Part shown: piece by piece, positions 7,954 through 17,028 of the stretch
Numbering within the stretch: position 1 is the first letter of the stretch
How the letters are laid out: each line of letters opens with the position of its first letter
NCBI RefSeq assembly: GCF_963666015.1
Contig: NZ_OY762555.1
Coordinates: 806,001 to 870,000, forward strand
DNA length: 64,000 bases
Direction: 5' to 3'
DNA from: an uncultured Sphaerochaeta sp.
GTDB lineage: Bacteria > Spirochaetota > Spirochaetia > Sphaerochaetales > Sphaerochaetaceae
Notes under the pieces: generated by a model
What the model was told of the DNA's origin: nothing
Database searches by the model: none
Seen by the model: the letters and a program-made list of their open reading frames with translations, nothing else
Made by a program: the position numbers and the translations under genes

Positions 7954-10188
7954 ATGGAAAAATCATTTCCAGAACGAAAAAGGATCATGCGCAAGCGTTC
8001 TATCATCATTCCTGTGTTCATCAGTCTATGTTTTTTCCTTGTCACGGGTATATGGGCTATTTCTACTATTCAGAATTTCTATTATGAAGAGAGGCTGGAA
8101 GAGGTCCGAGTATTGGCAAGCGGTTATGCAGAAACACTTTCCATCGCAATGAATGCCCAAAGTCTACTCGAACAACACCTTGATAACACACTGGGTGTAG
8201 CTGGTGCGGCAATCAGCAACTATAATGGAACATTTGACACTAATATTCTCTCAAAGATGGCAAAAGACCTGAATGTTGATCGCATATTTATCTATGATGA
8301 GGCATTAGTATTATCATATGCCAGTGATGGCCTCCACATTGGCTGGGTCCCCGAGGAAGGACACCCAGTCCGTCAATTTTTTGAAAGTAGTAGAACACAA
8401 TACATAGAAGATATCCGAAAAGAAACTGGATCAGGTATTCCATACAAGTTTGGATATTATCGTGATGACCATAATGGAATCATTCAAGTTGCGGTAGAAG
8501 CAGAAAAGATTTATGAGCTGAATGCGCGTTTTGATTCACAACATTTGCTTAATCAATTTAGTCAGTTCAACAACAGGATAGCTATCGCATATCTTGATGA
8601 GCAACATATCATCGTATCTTCCACTATTCCAAGTGCTCCGGGAACATACCTCGATTTTGCGCTGTACAAAATACCATCGCAAGCAGGCTCATTCGGAAGA
8701 ATTACCGCCGAAGAAGGTAATTTCATGGTGTTGAATGTACCTATCAACCAATATGACGAATCACAAGGAACTTTGTTGCTCTTTTATGGATTGGGCGAAA
8801 CGGAGAAACTGATTTTAACGGTGTCAATGGTCATTATTTCCACGATCTTTCTGGTTTTCATGTTGGAAAGTTGGGTACTCTGGGGAATATATAAGAAGAA
8901 TCAGAATTATCAGTTCATTGCCTACCATGACGAATTGACAGGACTTCCTAATCATAGGTATTTCAATGAGTTTGTAAGTGAGTCTCACGCCACTGAATGG
9001 ACTTGTGTTATGCTCAACCCAAGGAACTTCAAGACAATAAACATTCTGTATGGATATACCTACGGTAACAAGGTATTGATCCATATAGCAGAAGTGCTCT
9101 CAGAGCTTCAGCATAGGCACACAAATCTTCAGGCGTTCCGTATTTCTGATGATCGTTTCGTCATTCTGATGCAATCACATACACTTGAGAAACAGCTTGA
9201 GGCATTAATTAGTTCATTGCATCATCTTTCCACTCAATACCAGGATGTCAACTCCTTGGATTTCTCCATTGGAACAGCTAGCACAAAGACCGCTGGACAC
9301 GACCCTTCCTTGCTCATAAAACAAGCATCCATAGCGTTACAGACAACTGCAGAAGAGACATTCATCCAACACTATAACAACAGCATGGAGGAATCACTCC
9401 TACGAAGAGATATCATTGAACAGGAGCTTAAGCGAGCCATCATGGGTGAAGAAGAAATACTTTCACTTGCTTTTCAGCCAATCGTTGAGGCGAGGAACAC
9501 ATACACACATGGTTTCGAGGCACTTGCGAGAATGGAAAGTCATAAACTGGGCAAGGTCTCACCTATGGAATTCATTACCTTGGCAGAACAGAGAAACCTC
9601 ATGGTCCCCCTCGGGGACAAGATTATTGACCTTGCCACAGATTTCCTCCAGACAATCCAGGAACGATTTGAGGAGAGCATCAATGTGGCTATAAACGTTT
9701 CTACACTGCAGATAATTGAAGAGAATTTCTCGAGCAAAATCCAGGAACTGGCAGAGAAAAAACACATCGATCTTACCAAAATCGAGTTGGAACTCACAGA
9801 ATCACTCTTCTCCCAGGACCTTAACCTTATTGCCAGACGGCTGAAAGAATTACGCCAGCTTGGTGTTCGCATTTCCATCGACGACTTTGGAACCGGATTC
9901 TCCTCTCTCTCAAGATTGGGGTCACTGGAAATCGACATACTGAAATTGGATAGGCTATTTGTTATGGCTCTCGGAGAACCATCAGAACGTGGTCTTGTCT
10001 CAGATATAATATCCATGGCTCATCATCTTGGGAAAAAGGTCGTAGCAGAAGGAGTGGAAACAGCAGAACAGGAACGGTTTCTTGAGCAAGCGCAATGCGA
10101 CTTGCTCCAAGGCTATCTTTTTAGCAAACCTCTCTCACCTTCTGAAGCAATACGCCATCTGGAGCAGGAGAAGGCCCAGAATGCGTAG
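7954..10188 (+). CDS. c-di-GMP phosphodiesterase with periplasmic sensor, degenerate GGDEF and EAL
   Basis: The 744-residue protein has a membrane segment (about 15-38), a periplasmic sensor (about 40-283), a second membrane segment (about 286-308), a GGDEF domain (from about 320, YHDELTGLPN) and an EAL domain (about 478-735). The GGDEF site reads SDDRF, so cyclase activity is probably lost. The EAL site is intact: FEALARME, ELTES, DDFGTGFSS, KLDRLF, AEGVET and QGYLFSKP. It should hydrolyse c-di-GMP under control of an external signal. The ATG follows a GAGGGA. The 3' end overlaps the next c-di-GMP gene by 8 bases. Confidence 0.9.
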   Translation: MEKSFPERKRIMRKRSIIIPVFISLCFFLVTGIWAISTIQNFYYEERLEEVRVLASGYAETLSIAMNAQSLLEQHLDNTLGVAGAAISNYNGTFDTNILSKMAKDLNVDRIFIYDEALVLSYASDGLHIGWVPEEGHPVRQFFESSRTQYIEDIRKETGSGIPYKFGYYRDDHNGIIQVAVEAEKIYELNARFDSQHLLNQFSQFNNRIAIAYLDEQHIIVSSTIPSAPGTYLDFALYKIPSQAGSFGRITAEEGNFMVLNVPINQYDESQGTLLLFYGLGETEKLILTVSMVIISTIFLVFMLESWVLWGIYKKNQNYQFIAYHDELTGLPNHRYFNEFVSESHATEWTCVMLNPRNFKTINILYGYTYGNKVLIHIAEVLSELQHRHTNLQAFRISDDRFVILMQSHTLEKQLEALISSLHHLSTQYQDVNSLDFSIGTASTKTAGHDPSLLIKQASIALQTTAEETFIQHYNNSMEESLLRRDIIEQELKRAIMGEEEILSLAFQPIVEARNTYTHGFEALARMESHKLGKVSPMEFITLAEQRNLMVPLGDKIIDLATDFLQTIQERFEESINVAINVSTLQIIEENFSSKIQELAEKKHIDLTKIELELTESLFSQDLNLIARRLKELRQLGVRISIDDFGTGFSSLSRLGSLEIDILKLDRLFVMALGEPSERGLVSDIISMAHHLGKKVVAEGVETAEQERFLEQAQCDLLQGYLFSKPLSPSEAIRHLEQEKAQNA

Positions 10189-12952
10189 AATATTCATCCT
10201 CACCATCCTGGTATTTTCCCTTCTTACATCATTAAGTGCAAACACACTTCCCTCACTGGATAGGGGAGTTGAGAACGCCTTACATCCCATGCTTCTGGTA
10301 GATGAGCGAGACAACTCCATACGCTATGCAAATCCAGCCTGTGCTCAATATTTTTCAATACCCAAGGAGAGACTCATCGGGAGAAATTTCTTGGCTCTTA
10401 TAGGAAAAACCAATTACTCCCTCTCTGAATTGCATAGCCAGACGTTTTCCCTTAAAATCGAAGACGAAAGAGAGCTCTCCTTTCTGGTAGGAGTACAACA
10501 GGTAGGGGCTCTCGGATCTCCATATTTCATGATCATGCTGCAAGATAAGAGTGCTGAACAGCGGCTGCTGGTCCAAAATAGGCATATCAGTTATGCTTTG
10601 GTCGCAACATCATTGCTTACCATCCTTTTTCTCTCGCTCTTCTTGGTTTATCAATCACGCCAAAACAAACAATTGCAGAAAGCAAATAAACAACATAAGG
10701 ACAATCTCTTATTGCTCAAGCAATTTCTCAATGCTGATAACCGATACAGTTATATTAAAGACAGGGAAGGTCGATTCCTGACAGTAAATGATAATCTTTG
10801 CCGGCTTCTCGGCTGTGATGAGACCTCACTTCTTGGCAAGCAAATCGAGGAGGTAGCCCATCATGATCTTGCAACCTTGATGGTGGAAAGTGACCTGGAA
10901 GCATTGAACGAGCTAAAGACCGTCGAGAAGGAAACGTACTGGAGAGAGAAGCTCTATAAAACAACCAAATTTCCCCTCTTACTACCGGGTGGAACCATCG
11001 GAGTTGGAGCATTTGCTGAGGACATAACTGAACAAAGATCGCTAGAGAGAACGCTCAGGGGAAATGCTCAACGTACTGCTGTATTCTCCCATATCCTCTC
11101 CTCCTCCATTAAAAATCCAGCCAATCAACTTTCTCATGCTCTTGAAGAGGTTTGTGCAATAAGCGGAAGCACATTGGGCATATTGCTCGTATTTGAAGAA
11201 AAAACCGGTAAGATAACCATGAAAGCTGGAAGAGAAACCATTCCATTTTATAATCTACCGCTTAAACAAGGGATGGCAATCCCTTCCTCAGTTGCCGATG
11301 GCTATCTCAAAGAAATGAGTAATACAGGGTTCTCCATCTTCAATGATCAGGTAGTTCGAGAGCCCATACTCTCCTACATCATCGGAGAAGAACTCAATGT
11401 GAGAAACCTGCTTGTCTGTACCTGCATGACTGGAAAGGTGTTCAGTGGAATCATCCTACTTGCAAACAGCACAGAAAACTATAATGAAACAGAAGGATTT
11501 CAGATCCAATTGCTCTTCTCTGGTATTTGGGCAAACATGCATAAGGCACAGAATGCGGCGGCACTGGAAGCAAGCAAAAGGGACCTCAGGTTGATTCTAG
11601 ATTCCACAGCCGAAGGAATATTTGGCACGGATGGCATGGGACGCTGTACCTTCTGTAATGCAAGTTGCCTTCGTTTGCTTGGATACGAGGACGAACAGGA
11701 ATTACTGGGGAAAAACATGCATCAGTTGATCCACCACAGTACCAGGGAAGGCCTGCCCATAGATGAAGAAACCTGTCCGATCAGGTCCTGCCTTTCCCAG
11801 AGTGATGGAGTGGCTATGGAGAATGAGGTATTCTGGAGAAAAGATGGTACCTGTCTCGATGTACTGTGCTATGCCTATCCACAAGTAGAGGATGGTACCA
11901 TTATTGGGTCGGTCATCACCTTCCTGGACAACACTGAAAGAAAAAGAAATCAAGAGAAGATTGCATTTCTCTCTCTCCATGACCAGCTGACCGGTCTCCA
12001 TAACCGTACCTATGCTGACCAGGCTATGGTAAGACTCGATACAGAAGACCAACTCCCACTTTCCATCATCATAGGGGATGTGAATGGGCTGAAACTGACC
12101 AATGATATTTTTGGACACGCCATGGGAGACAAGCTCCTTCAGCGTATTTCCAGAAGTCTTCGATTGTCATGTAGGACCAGTGATGTTGTCAGCAGAATTG
12201 GAGGTGATGAATTCCTTATCTTGCTTCCGCATACTGATGGTAATGAAGCGAACCAGATTGTCAAAAGAATCGAGGAACACCTGGAAGAAGATGGGATACG
12301 CGCAGGAAAACGCAGCATTGCTCTTGGAAGTGCAACCAAGAATTCCACAGAGGACGCCATCCAAGGAACGTTTGACCGGGCAGAAGATCAGATGTATCGC
12401 AGGAAAACACTTCGTAGAGCTGAAACCCAGAAACAGCAACTACAGGATCTGTGTGAAATGCTCTATGAGAAGGCTCCTGTTGAACGCCTTCATGCAAAGA
12501 AAGTACAACAGCACGCTGCCTATTTAGCTACCTTGCTGCATCTCAACGATGAAGAAGTGATCAAGCTAAAACGTGCAGGGCTCTATCATGATATCGGAAA
12601 AGTCGTACTGGCACCTGAGATAATCACCTCAAAGAACCGAGATACTCTGATCCAAGAGCTTTACAGAGAACACGTCAGTGCAGGTTATCGCATCCTCAAT
12701 ATGTTTGAGGATACAGTAGATCTGGCCCCCATGATCCTGCATCACCATGAGTGGTGGGATGGAAGTGGCTACCTGAAGGGATTGCAGGGCACAGAAATTC
12801 CGTATTTATCCAGACTGTTGCGATTAGCGGAAGTCTGGGAGCGGGAACATCTGGATCAAGCAACAAAGCAAGAGATAGAGAAAATCCTCAATAAAATAGC
12901 TGGGATTGAGATCGATCCTCACCTTGTTGAGCGAATACTCAGCGCTTTATAG
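10181..12952 (+). CDS. multidomain PAS-GAF-GGDEF-HD-GYP signalling protein
   Basis: The 923-residue protein starts with a signal or anchor (MRRIFILTILVFSLLTSLS), then a PAS domain (about 29-110), a membrane segment (about 136-160), PAS (about 185-285), GAF (about 290-445), PAS (about 466-580), GGDEF (about 600-750, intact RIGGDEF near 671) and a C-terminal HD domain (HDIGK near 803). The HD-GYP signature HHEWWDGSGYLKGL has Leu where GYP has Pro, so the loop is slightly altered. It could both make and degrade c-di-GMP. The ATG at 10181 lies inside the end of the previous gene; an in-frame ATG at 10082 would add 33 residues but breaks the signal peptide and lies within the EAL gene. Confidence 0.88.
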   Translation: MRRIFILTILVFSLLTSLSANTLPSLDRGVENALHPMLLVDERDNSIRYANPACAQYFSIPKERLIGRNFLALIGKTNYSLSELHSQTFSLKIEDERELSFLVGVQQVGALGSPYFMIMLQDKSAEQRLLVQNRHISYALVATSLLTILFLSLFLVYQSRQNKQLQKANKQHKDNLLLLKQFLNADNRYSYIKDREGRFLTVNDNLCRLLGCDETSLLGKQIEEVAHHDLATLMVESDLEALNELKTVEKETYWREKLYKTTKFPLLLPGGTIGVGAFAEDITEQRSLERTLRGNAQRTAVFSHILSSSIKNPANQLSHALEEVCAISGSTLGILLVFEEKTGKITMKAGRETIPFYNLPLKQGMAIPSSVADGYLKEMSNTGFSIFNDQVVREPILSYIIGEELNVRNLLVCTCMTGKVFSGIILLANSTENYNETEGFQIQLLFSGIWANMHKAQNAAALEASKRDLRLILDSTAEGIFGTDGMGRCTFCNASCLRLLGYEDEQELLGKNMHQLIHHSTREGLPIDEETCPIRSCLSQSDGVAMENEVFWRKDGTCLDVLCYAYPQVEDGTIIGSVITFLDNTERKRNQEKIAFLSLHDQLTGLHNRTYADQAMVRLDTEDQLPLSIIIGDVNGLKLTNDIFGHAMGDKLLQRISRSLRLSCRTSDVVSRIGGDEFLILLPHTDGNEANQIVKRIEEHLEEDGIRAGKRSIALGSATKNSTEDAIQGTFDRAEDQMYRRKTLRRAETQKQQLQDLCEMLYEKAPVERLHAKKVQQHAAYLATLLHLNDEEVIKLKRAGLYHDIGKVVLAPEIITSKNRDTLIQELYREHVSAGYRILNMFEDTVDLAPMILHHHEWWDGSGYLKGLQGTEIPYLSRLLRLAEVWEREHLDQATKQEIEKILNKIAGIEIDPHLVERILSAL

Positions 12953-13553
12953 CGGCGAAACCACCAGCTCTTGGAGTGGTTCTGTACCAGAGATGCAGAT
13001 CGATGTCCCACTCTTTTCCCCCATCATACACCTGTATCCTCCCAGATTCTGCATCCAAGGCAACAATGGTAACCCAGTGCCAGGAGTCAAGGTTCAGAAC
13101 CTCCCCGTGGTGGAGATTAAGAAATGCCACAGGCTGGTCCTGTAACAAGTTCTCATGAATGAAGTCCACTACCATCGAAAAAGGAGGTCTCACCTCTTTA
13201 GCTTTAGGGAGTGAAAGACTCTCCACTTCCCCATCAATGAGTTGCTCAGGTAGTGCAGAAATCAGCCCCTTGGTAAATTGACTGACCAAATGTACTCCCA
13301 TCAAGGTTGGGGTCACATGGTTCCAGAGCTGTTGCATCAAGGTGACCATCTGCCCCTGGTCTACAGCTGCAGGTGCTCCGTGTCTTTTTCCAAGGTTGTA
13401 CAACACGAGATGGCTTGCTGTGGTAGGCCCACACCCTGCCCGTCTCTGCCAAGACTGTGGAAACCACTCTTGGTCAGCTCCATAATAGACTGTTTCATCC
13501 GTACGAATATGTAGATACTCGGGATTTTTAAGAGACAGCAAAGATGTCCTCAC
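12939..13553 (-). CDS. C39/papain-like putative cysteine peptidase, function unknown
   Basis: The 204-residue protein has a Cys-His arrangement of the papain/C39 fold: Cys41 in RRAGCGPTTASHL and a His in DSWHWVTIVAL, followed by a YDGGKEWDIDL strand. No signal peptide is evident, so it is probably cytoplasmic. I do not recognise a named family. The GTG at 13553 is chosen because AGGAGG stands 7 bases upstream, directly after the rhodanese stop; an ATG at 13589 would overlap the rhodanese gene and has no ribosome site. Its 3' end overlaps the convergent c-di-GMP gene by 14 bases. It could also be a non-proteolytic member of the fold. Confidence 0.65.
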   Translation of the reverse strand: MRTSLLSLKNPEYLHIRTDETVYYGADQEWFPQSWQRRAGCGPTTASHLVLYNLGKRHGAPAAVDQGQMVTLMQQLWNHVTPTLMGVHLVSQFTKGLISALPEQLIDGEVESLSLPKAKEVRPPFSMVVDFIHENLLQDQPVAFLNLHHGEVLNLDSWHWVTIVALDAESGRIQVYDGGKEWDIDLHLWYRTTPRAGGFAAIKR

Positions 13554-13564
13554 AACGGGTCCTC

Positions 13565-13957
13565 CTACCTGACAGTACCATATGGCCAATTAATGATCCC
13601 ACCAAAATCATAGACCGATGTGTATCCCTCTCCAACAAGGGATTTTGAAGCACTGGCGCTACGAGACCCACTCCTGCAGTAGATAAGCAGTGTTTGGTCC
13701 CTGTCAGGGAGCAGGGAAAGATCTCCCGCTTCGATTGACTGCAAGGGAACATTGATGGCGCCTTGGATGTGTCCTTCAGCGAACTCCCCTGGGGTTCTAA
13801 CATCTACAATGAGCATATCCTGCTTCTCCTGCATCATGGATAAAGCAGTCTCAGCAGAAATCTTTTCATATGTGCCACTCTTTGGTTGTCTTGTTTTCCA
13901 AATCACTCCACCGACCAGGACAATGAGGATCAGGACTATAATTAATATCTTACTCAT
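13565..13957 (-). CDS. membrane-anchored single-domain rhodanese
   Basis: The 130-residue protein has one N-terminal hydrophobic anchor (residues about 3-20) and one rhodanese domain. VDVRTPGEFAEGHIQGAINVP is the typical start of the domain (quoted in part: VDVRTPGEFAEGHI). The active loop YCRSGSRSA carries the catalytic Cys94. Such proteins carry persulfide sulfur; the location outside the membrane suggests periplasmic sulfur handling. It is followed 12 bases later by the C39-like gene, probably in one operon. The substrate is not known. Confidence 0.88.
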   Translation of the reverse strand: MSKILIIVLILIVLVGGVIWKTRQPKSGTYEKISAETALSMMQEKQDMLIVDVRTPGEFAEGHIQGAINVPLQSIEAGDLSLLPDRDQTLLIYCRSGSRSASASKSLVGEGYTSVYDFGGIINWPYGTVR

Positions 13958-14017
13958 TTACTAGGTTCTCCTATATCAAAGATGGCGAAAACGCATCGAA
14001 GCGTCAAGACAAAGTGA

Positions 14018-14045
14018 GGGCCGGAAGGGATATTCCCCCCGGCCC
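14018..14045 (-). terminator. GC-rich hairpin after the lipoprotein operon
   Basis: GGGCCGG (14018-14024) pairs with CCGGCCC (14039-14045), with a further inner GGGA/TCCC pairing. It lies 20 bases after the stop of the last lipoprotein gene on the minus strand. The T run after the stem is weak, so termination strength is uncertain. Confidence 0.55.
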
Positions 14046-14064
14046 CAATCTTTAGTCTCTGAAA

Positions 14065-14631
14065 CTACTCTTCTGAGATTTCCTCTTCCAGAAGCGCATC
14101 TAGATAGGAGAGCAGTACCTCTGCCTTTATCAGATCTGCTTCAGTACTCGCCTTATCCAGTTCAAACTGTCGTTCCAAATCCTCAGCCTGTTGTTTATAG
14201 GCATCCTTGAGATTCTTCACCGGATAGGAAGCAAGGACATAGACTGTACCATCAGGAGCATTGTAATACTCCTCTATGGAGACACCACGCAAGGCGATAT
14301 TCACCGTCTGTACACTGAGGTTCTGGAGCACTTCCAACATCTGCTTGGTCCTCAAGAGTTCCCCAGACTCCTCAACGAAGGTGACCAATGCATTATCCAC
14401 GCTGGTGGATGCCCATCGGCCGATTGCATCACGTGCAGCTGACTCGGCGCGCATCTTGCTGAGTTGGGCAGTGGATTGCTTTGCCGATCCCACCTCATAG
14501 TGTAATGAACGGGAACTCTTGGGAGGGTGCGTTGTCCAGTACGGTGATCCATTTGGATTGTTCTTTGGGGTAATCGCGCACGAGGATACAAGCAGAATGC
14601 ACAAAAGACTCACCAACATGATTCGTTTCAT
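14065..14631 (-). CDS. LPP20-family lipoprotein
   Basis: The 188-residue product has a lipoprotein signal with lipobox VSSC (Cys18). It then has an LPP20-type domain: PYWTTHPPKSSRSLHYEVGSA is the usual P-x-W start (shown in part), followed by a helix with ESAARDAIGRWASTSV and a strand with VSIEEYYNAPDGTVYVLASYP. The C-terminus is an acidic predicted coiled coil. It is the last gene of a five-gene minus-strand lipoprotein operon. LPP20 proteins are envelope lipoproteins of unknown biochemical function. AAGGAA lies 7 bases before the ATG. Confidence 0.8.
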   Translation of the reverse strand: MKRIMLVSLLCILLVSSCAITPKNNPNGSPYWTTHPPKSSRSLHYEVGSAKQSTAQLSKMRAESAARDAIGRWASTSVDNALVTFVEESGELLRTKQMLEVLQNLSVQTVNIALRGVSIEEYYNAPDGTVYVLASYPVKNLKDAYKQQAEDLERQFELDKASTEADLIKAEVLLSYLDALLEEEISEE

Positions 14632-14642
14632 AGCAATGTTCC

Positions 14643-15404
14643 TTATTTCAGACTGGCAGCAAGACTCCAGTAGGTATCGGTTTCCTTTTCATAGTAACGT
14701 GCTATGATGGTAAACCCCTTGAGCAAGCCACGCTGAGCCTGGTAGAGCGAGCGCTCCATCAGCTCGTTCTTTGTGGTCACGTTCTCGATTGAATAGGCAT
14801 GTTCTGTCTTCAGGTCGAGAAGATTCTGAGCAGCGGCAAAATCTGCCGCCTCCAATGAATTGTTAAGGAAGTAATGGCGTTTTGCTGACCCAATACCAAA
14901 CCGATACCCATCCAACTTGGGGTAGACAGCAAGCCAAGTCGGCTTGCCCTCCATGTTGTATTCACTCTCGTATATACGGTCTTCCCCATCCTCCAGAGTA
15001 TTCTTCACGATTACGACAGCACCGGCTTCGGGATCGAAATGGACTTCCAGAATTTCAAGCTGGTTGATGGTTTCAGCCATGGTCGTATCGTCAAAGAAGG
15101 CTGCTTCATCCTTTGCAAAGGACTGCAAACCCTTGTCTGAACGATAGGAAGTGACAAGCCTGCTATCCAATGCAAGAGCCTGTTTGATATGTATGGATCT
15201 TGCCGCCGAGAGGATTGCCTCACTCACCATTCTCTCTTGTGTGGAATATGGCCCAGAGAGTCCCACATACACATTGGAGGGATATTTGCTCACATCCAGA
15301 CGGGAGAGAGCATCATCCTCTGCTCTGGGGACACTGGTGGTGCAACTTGAAATAAGCATCACCACCAGTAAACTGATGGCCACTACATATTTGCGTACTG
15401 ACAA
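14643..15404 (-). CDS. lipoprotein of unknown function
   Basis: The 253-residue product has a signal sequence with lipobox ISSC (Cys21). The rest is a mixed alpha/beta periplasmic domain; an internal YVGLSGPYSTQERMVSEAILSA segment (quoted YVGLSGPYSTQE) and the YRFGIGSAKRH motif recall LPP20/SIMPL-like folds, but the family is not certain. It starts with TTG at 15404, with AGGGAG 10 bases before it, overlapping the region just after the previous gene's stop (2 bases between). It is the fourth gene of the lipoprotein operon. Confidence 0.7.
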   Translation of the reverse strand: MSVRKYVVAISLLVVMLISSCTTSVPRAEDDALSRLDVSKYPSNVYVGLSGPYSTQERMVSEAILSAARSIHIKQALALDSRLVTSYRSDKGLQSFAKDEAAFFDDTTMAETINQLEILEVHFDPEAGAVVIVKNTLEDGEDRIYESEYNMEGKPTWLAVYPKLDGYRFGIGSAKRHYFLNNSLEAADFAAAQNLLDLKTEHAYSIENVTTKNELMERSLYQAQRGLLKGFTIIARYYEKETDTYWSLAASLK

Positions 15405-15406
15405 AC

Positions 15407-15991
15407 TCAGTTAGCTCCCTTCAACAAGTTAGCGAATGCTTCTTTCATCTTGGTGTTGGCTGCCTCGGCTGCCTCACTCTCGACAAAAGCCTCTGCAACA
15501 GCTTCTGAAGCTGGTTCAAAGTTTTGCTCGATATTTGCAATAGGAATTGAGCAAAGTACCCATACCCCATTCTCAGCATCAACCCAGACTTCTTCTGTAC
15601 TTACACCAGAGAGGGTTGCCTCTGCTACCTGCTGGCTGATCACTTCCATTGCATCAAGAGCCTGGCGGTTGTCGCCGCTACCGGCATCGTTGATGTAGGT
15701 GACCACTACTTCCTTGACCTGTGTACTGATCCAAGCGGCAATCTTGTTCTTTGCTTCAACGGTGGCACGCTTGATTGAGTTCTGCTTGTCACTCATCTTC
15801 CCGTACCCGGTCTCAAAGTGCATGTCCTGGGTTGAAACAGTCTTATATACCCAATCCGGCTGGGGAATACCCTCAGCGCCAATGATGACTGGACGAGCAG
15901 GTTCGACAGGCTCGGCAACCTTTGCGGTAGCACAACCGGTCATTGCAAGAGCGAGTAATGCGAGTACCAGAATCGTTAACAACTTTTTCAT
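15407..15991 (-). CDS. LPP20-family lipoprotein
   Basis: The 194-residue product has a clear lipoprotein signal (MKKLLTILVLALLALAMTGC, Cys20). The mature part contains IPQPDWVYKT, an HFETGYGKMSDKQNSIKRA helix start, AKNKIAAWISTQV and VSTEEVWVDAENGVWVLCSIP, the pattern of LPP20 domains; it closely parallels the product of 14065-14631 and they are probably paralogues. The ATG at 15991 is preceded by GGAGG; an ATG 12 bases upstream is less well placed. Third gene of the operon. Confidence 0.8.
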   Translation of the reverse strand: MKKLLTILVLALLALAMTGCATAKVAEPVEPARPVIIGAEGIPQPDWVYKTVSTQDMHFETGYGKMSDKQNSIKRATVEAKNKIAAWISTQVKEVVVTYINDAGSGDNRQALDAMEVISQQVAEATLSGVSTEEVWVDAENGVWVLCSIPIANIEQNFEPASEAVAEAFVESEAAEAANTKMKEAFANLLKGAN

Positions 15992-16003
15992 ATCATCCTC
16001 CAA

Positions 16004-17020
16004 CTATGTTTCATCCCCAAGCGTTTCCAGCATCAGGGTAAAGAATCCATCAACACCAGATGAACTTGCAGCTTTCAACGCCTTTGCAAGAGCATCCCTC
16101 TCACTCATGGCCGCCTCTCTGTCGGCCTTCTCATAGGAGACATAGACCTGCTTGCTATCCTTCATCTGAACAGCCAGGGAGTAGCGGGCATAGGCATATG
16201 GGCTACCCTCCATCGCAATAGGCTCTACGGTATACCAAACCTCCAATACGGCATAGGGATCCTGTACGCCGGTCGAAAACCCTCTCTCCTGCAAGCCCTG
16301 TTCAAATGCAGCTTTGAGCACAGGAGTAGCATCTACATTCTCAAAAACCTTTACTGCAATGGTAATCTGCTGAGCCAATGCTGACAGGGATCGGTCAATT
16401 GGAGCCAACACCTGTCTTTGTGGCTGCTTAAGCAACACCTGCAACTGGTTATAGAGAGCTTGTTGTTGCTTTGCCAATTCCCGCGTTTCACGAAGGAGCA
16501 CATACTCTGCAAGCAGGGTGTTAGCAGTAGCTGATCGCATATTCAATTGTGCAATGGAATTGCCCAATTCAGCAATTTGTTTCTGATAGAGTGAGGCAGT
16601 CCGCTCTCGGTGCAATGCAACACGGGCATGGACCCTCCCCAGTCCATCAGTATAGACATTGACCACTTCAGAACCAATGATCTGGTCAGTCTCACTGGTG
16701 ACACTGCCAAAATCCATCATCTCAGAGGATTCAGTAAATGTCACATTCCCCATTGTATCGGTTGCAGCGGTAGAGAGACTGCTGACTTCAGTAACTGAGC
16801 GAACCTGGGCATTGAAAACCTGTGACAGACTGGCAAGAGCTGAATCGACCGCCTTTTGTCGTGATGATCCAGAACCTACGGCACAAAGGTAGGTATCTTC
16901 ATCATAGGCCTTGTCATAGGGGTGGTCGATCCAGGAGGGAACCTTGGAAGAGCCTAAGGAGGTACAGGAAATCCCCAGGACCAAGAAGAGCAATACAGGC
17001 ACCACAAGATAGTTTCTCAT
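16004..17020 (-). CDS. large LPP20-related lipoprotein
   Basis: The 338-residue product has lipobox GISC (Cys19). The N-terminal domain (VPSWIDHPYDKAYDEDTYL, AVGSGSSRQKAVDSALASL) is LPP20-like. A long helical middle follows (about residues 140-215, Q-rich), then a C-terminal domain with EVWYTVEP and YARYSLAVQMKD strands that recalls lipoproteins which accompany LpoB-like proteins. GGAGGG precedes the ATG. It is 8 bases downstream of the LpoB-like gene and is likely to act with it in the envelope. Confidence 0.72.
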   Translation of the reverse strand: MRNYLVVPVLLFLVLGISCTSLGSSKVPSWIDHPYDKAYDEDTYLCAVGSGSSRQKAVDSALASLSQVFNAQVRSVTEVSSLSTAATDTMGNVTFTESSEMMDFGSVTSETDQIIGSEVVNVYTDGLGRVHARVALHRERTASLYQKQIAELGNSIAQLNMRSATANTLLAEYVLLRETRELAKQQQALYNQLQVLLKQPQRQVLAPIDRSLSALAQQITIAVKVFENVDATPVLKAAFEQGLQERGFSTGVQDPYAVLEVWYTVEPIAMEGSPYAYARYSLAVQMKDSKQVYVSYEKADREAAMSERDALAKALKAASSSGVDGFFTLMLETLGDET

Positions 17021-17028
17021 GTACCCTC

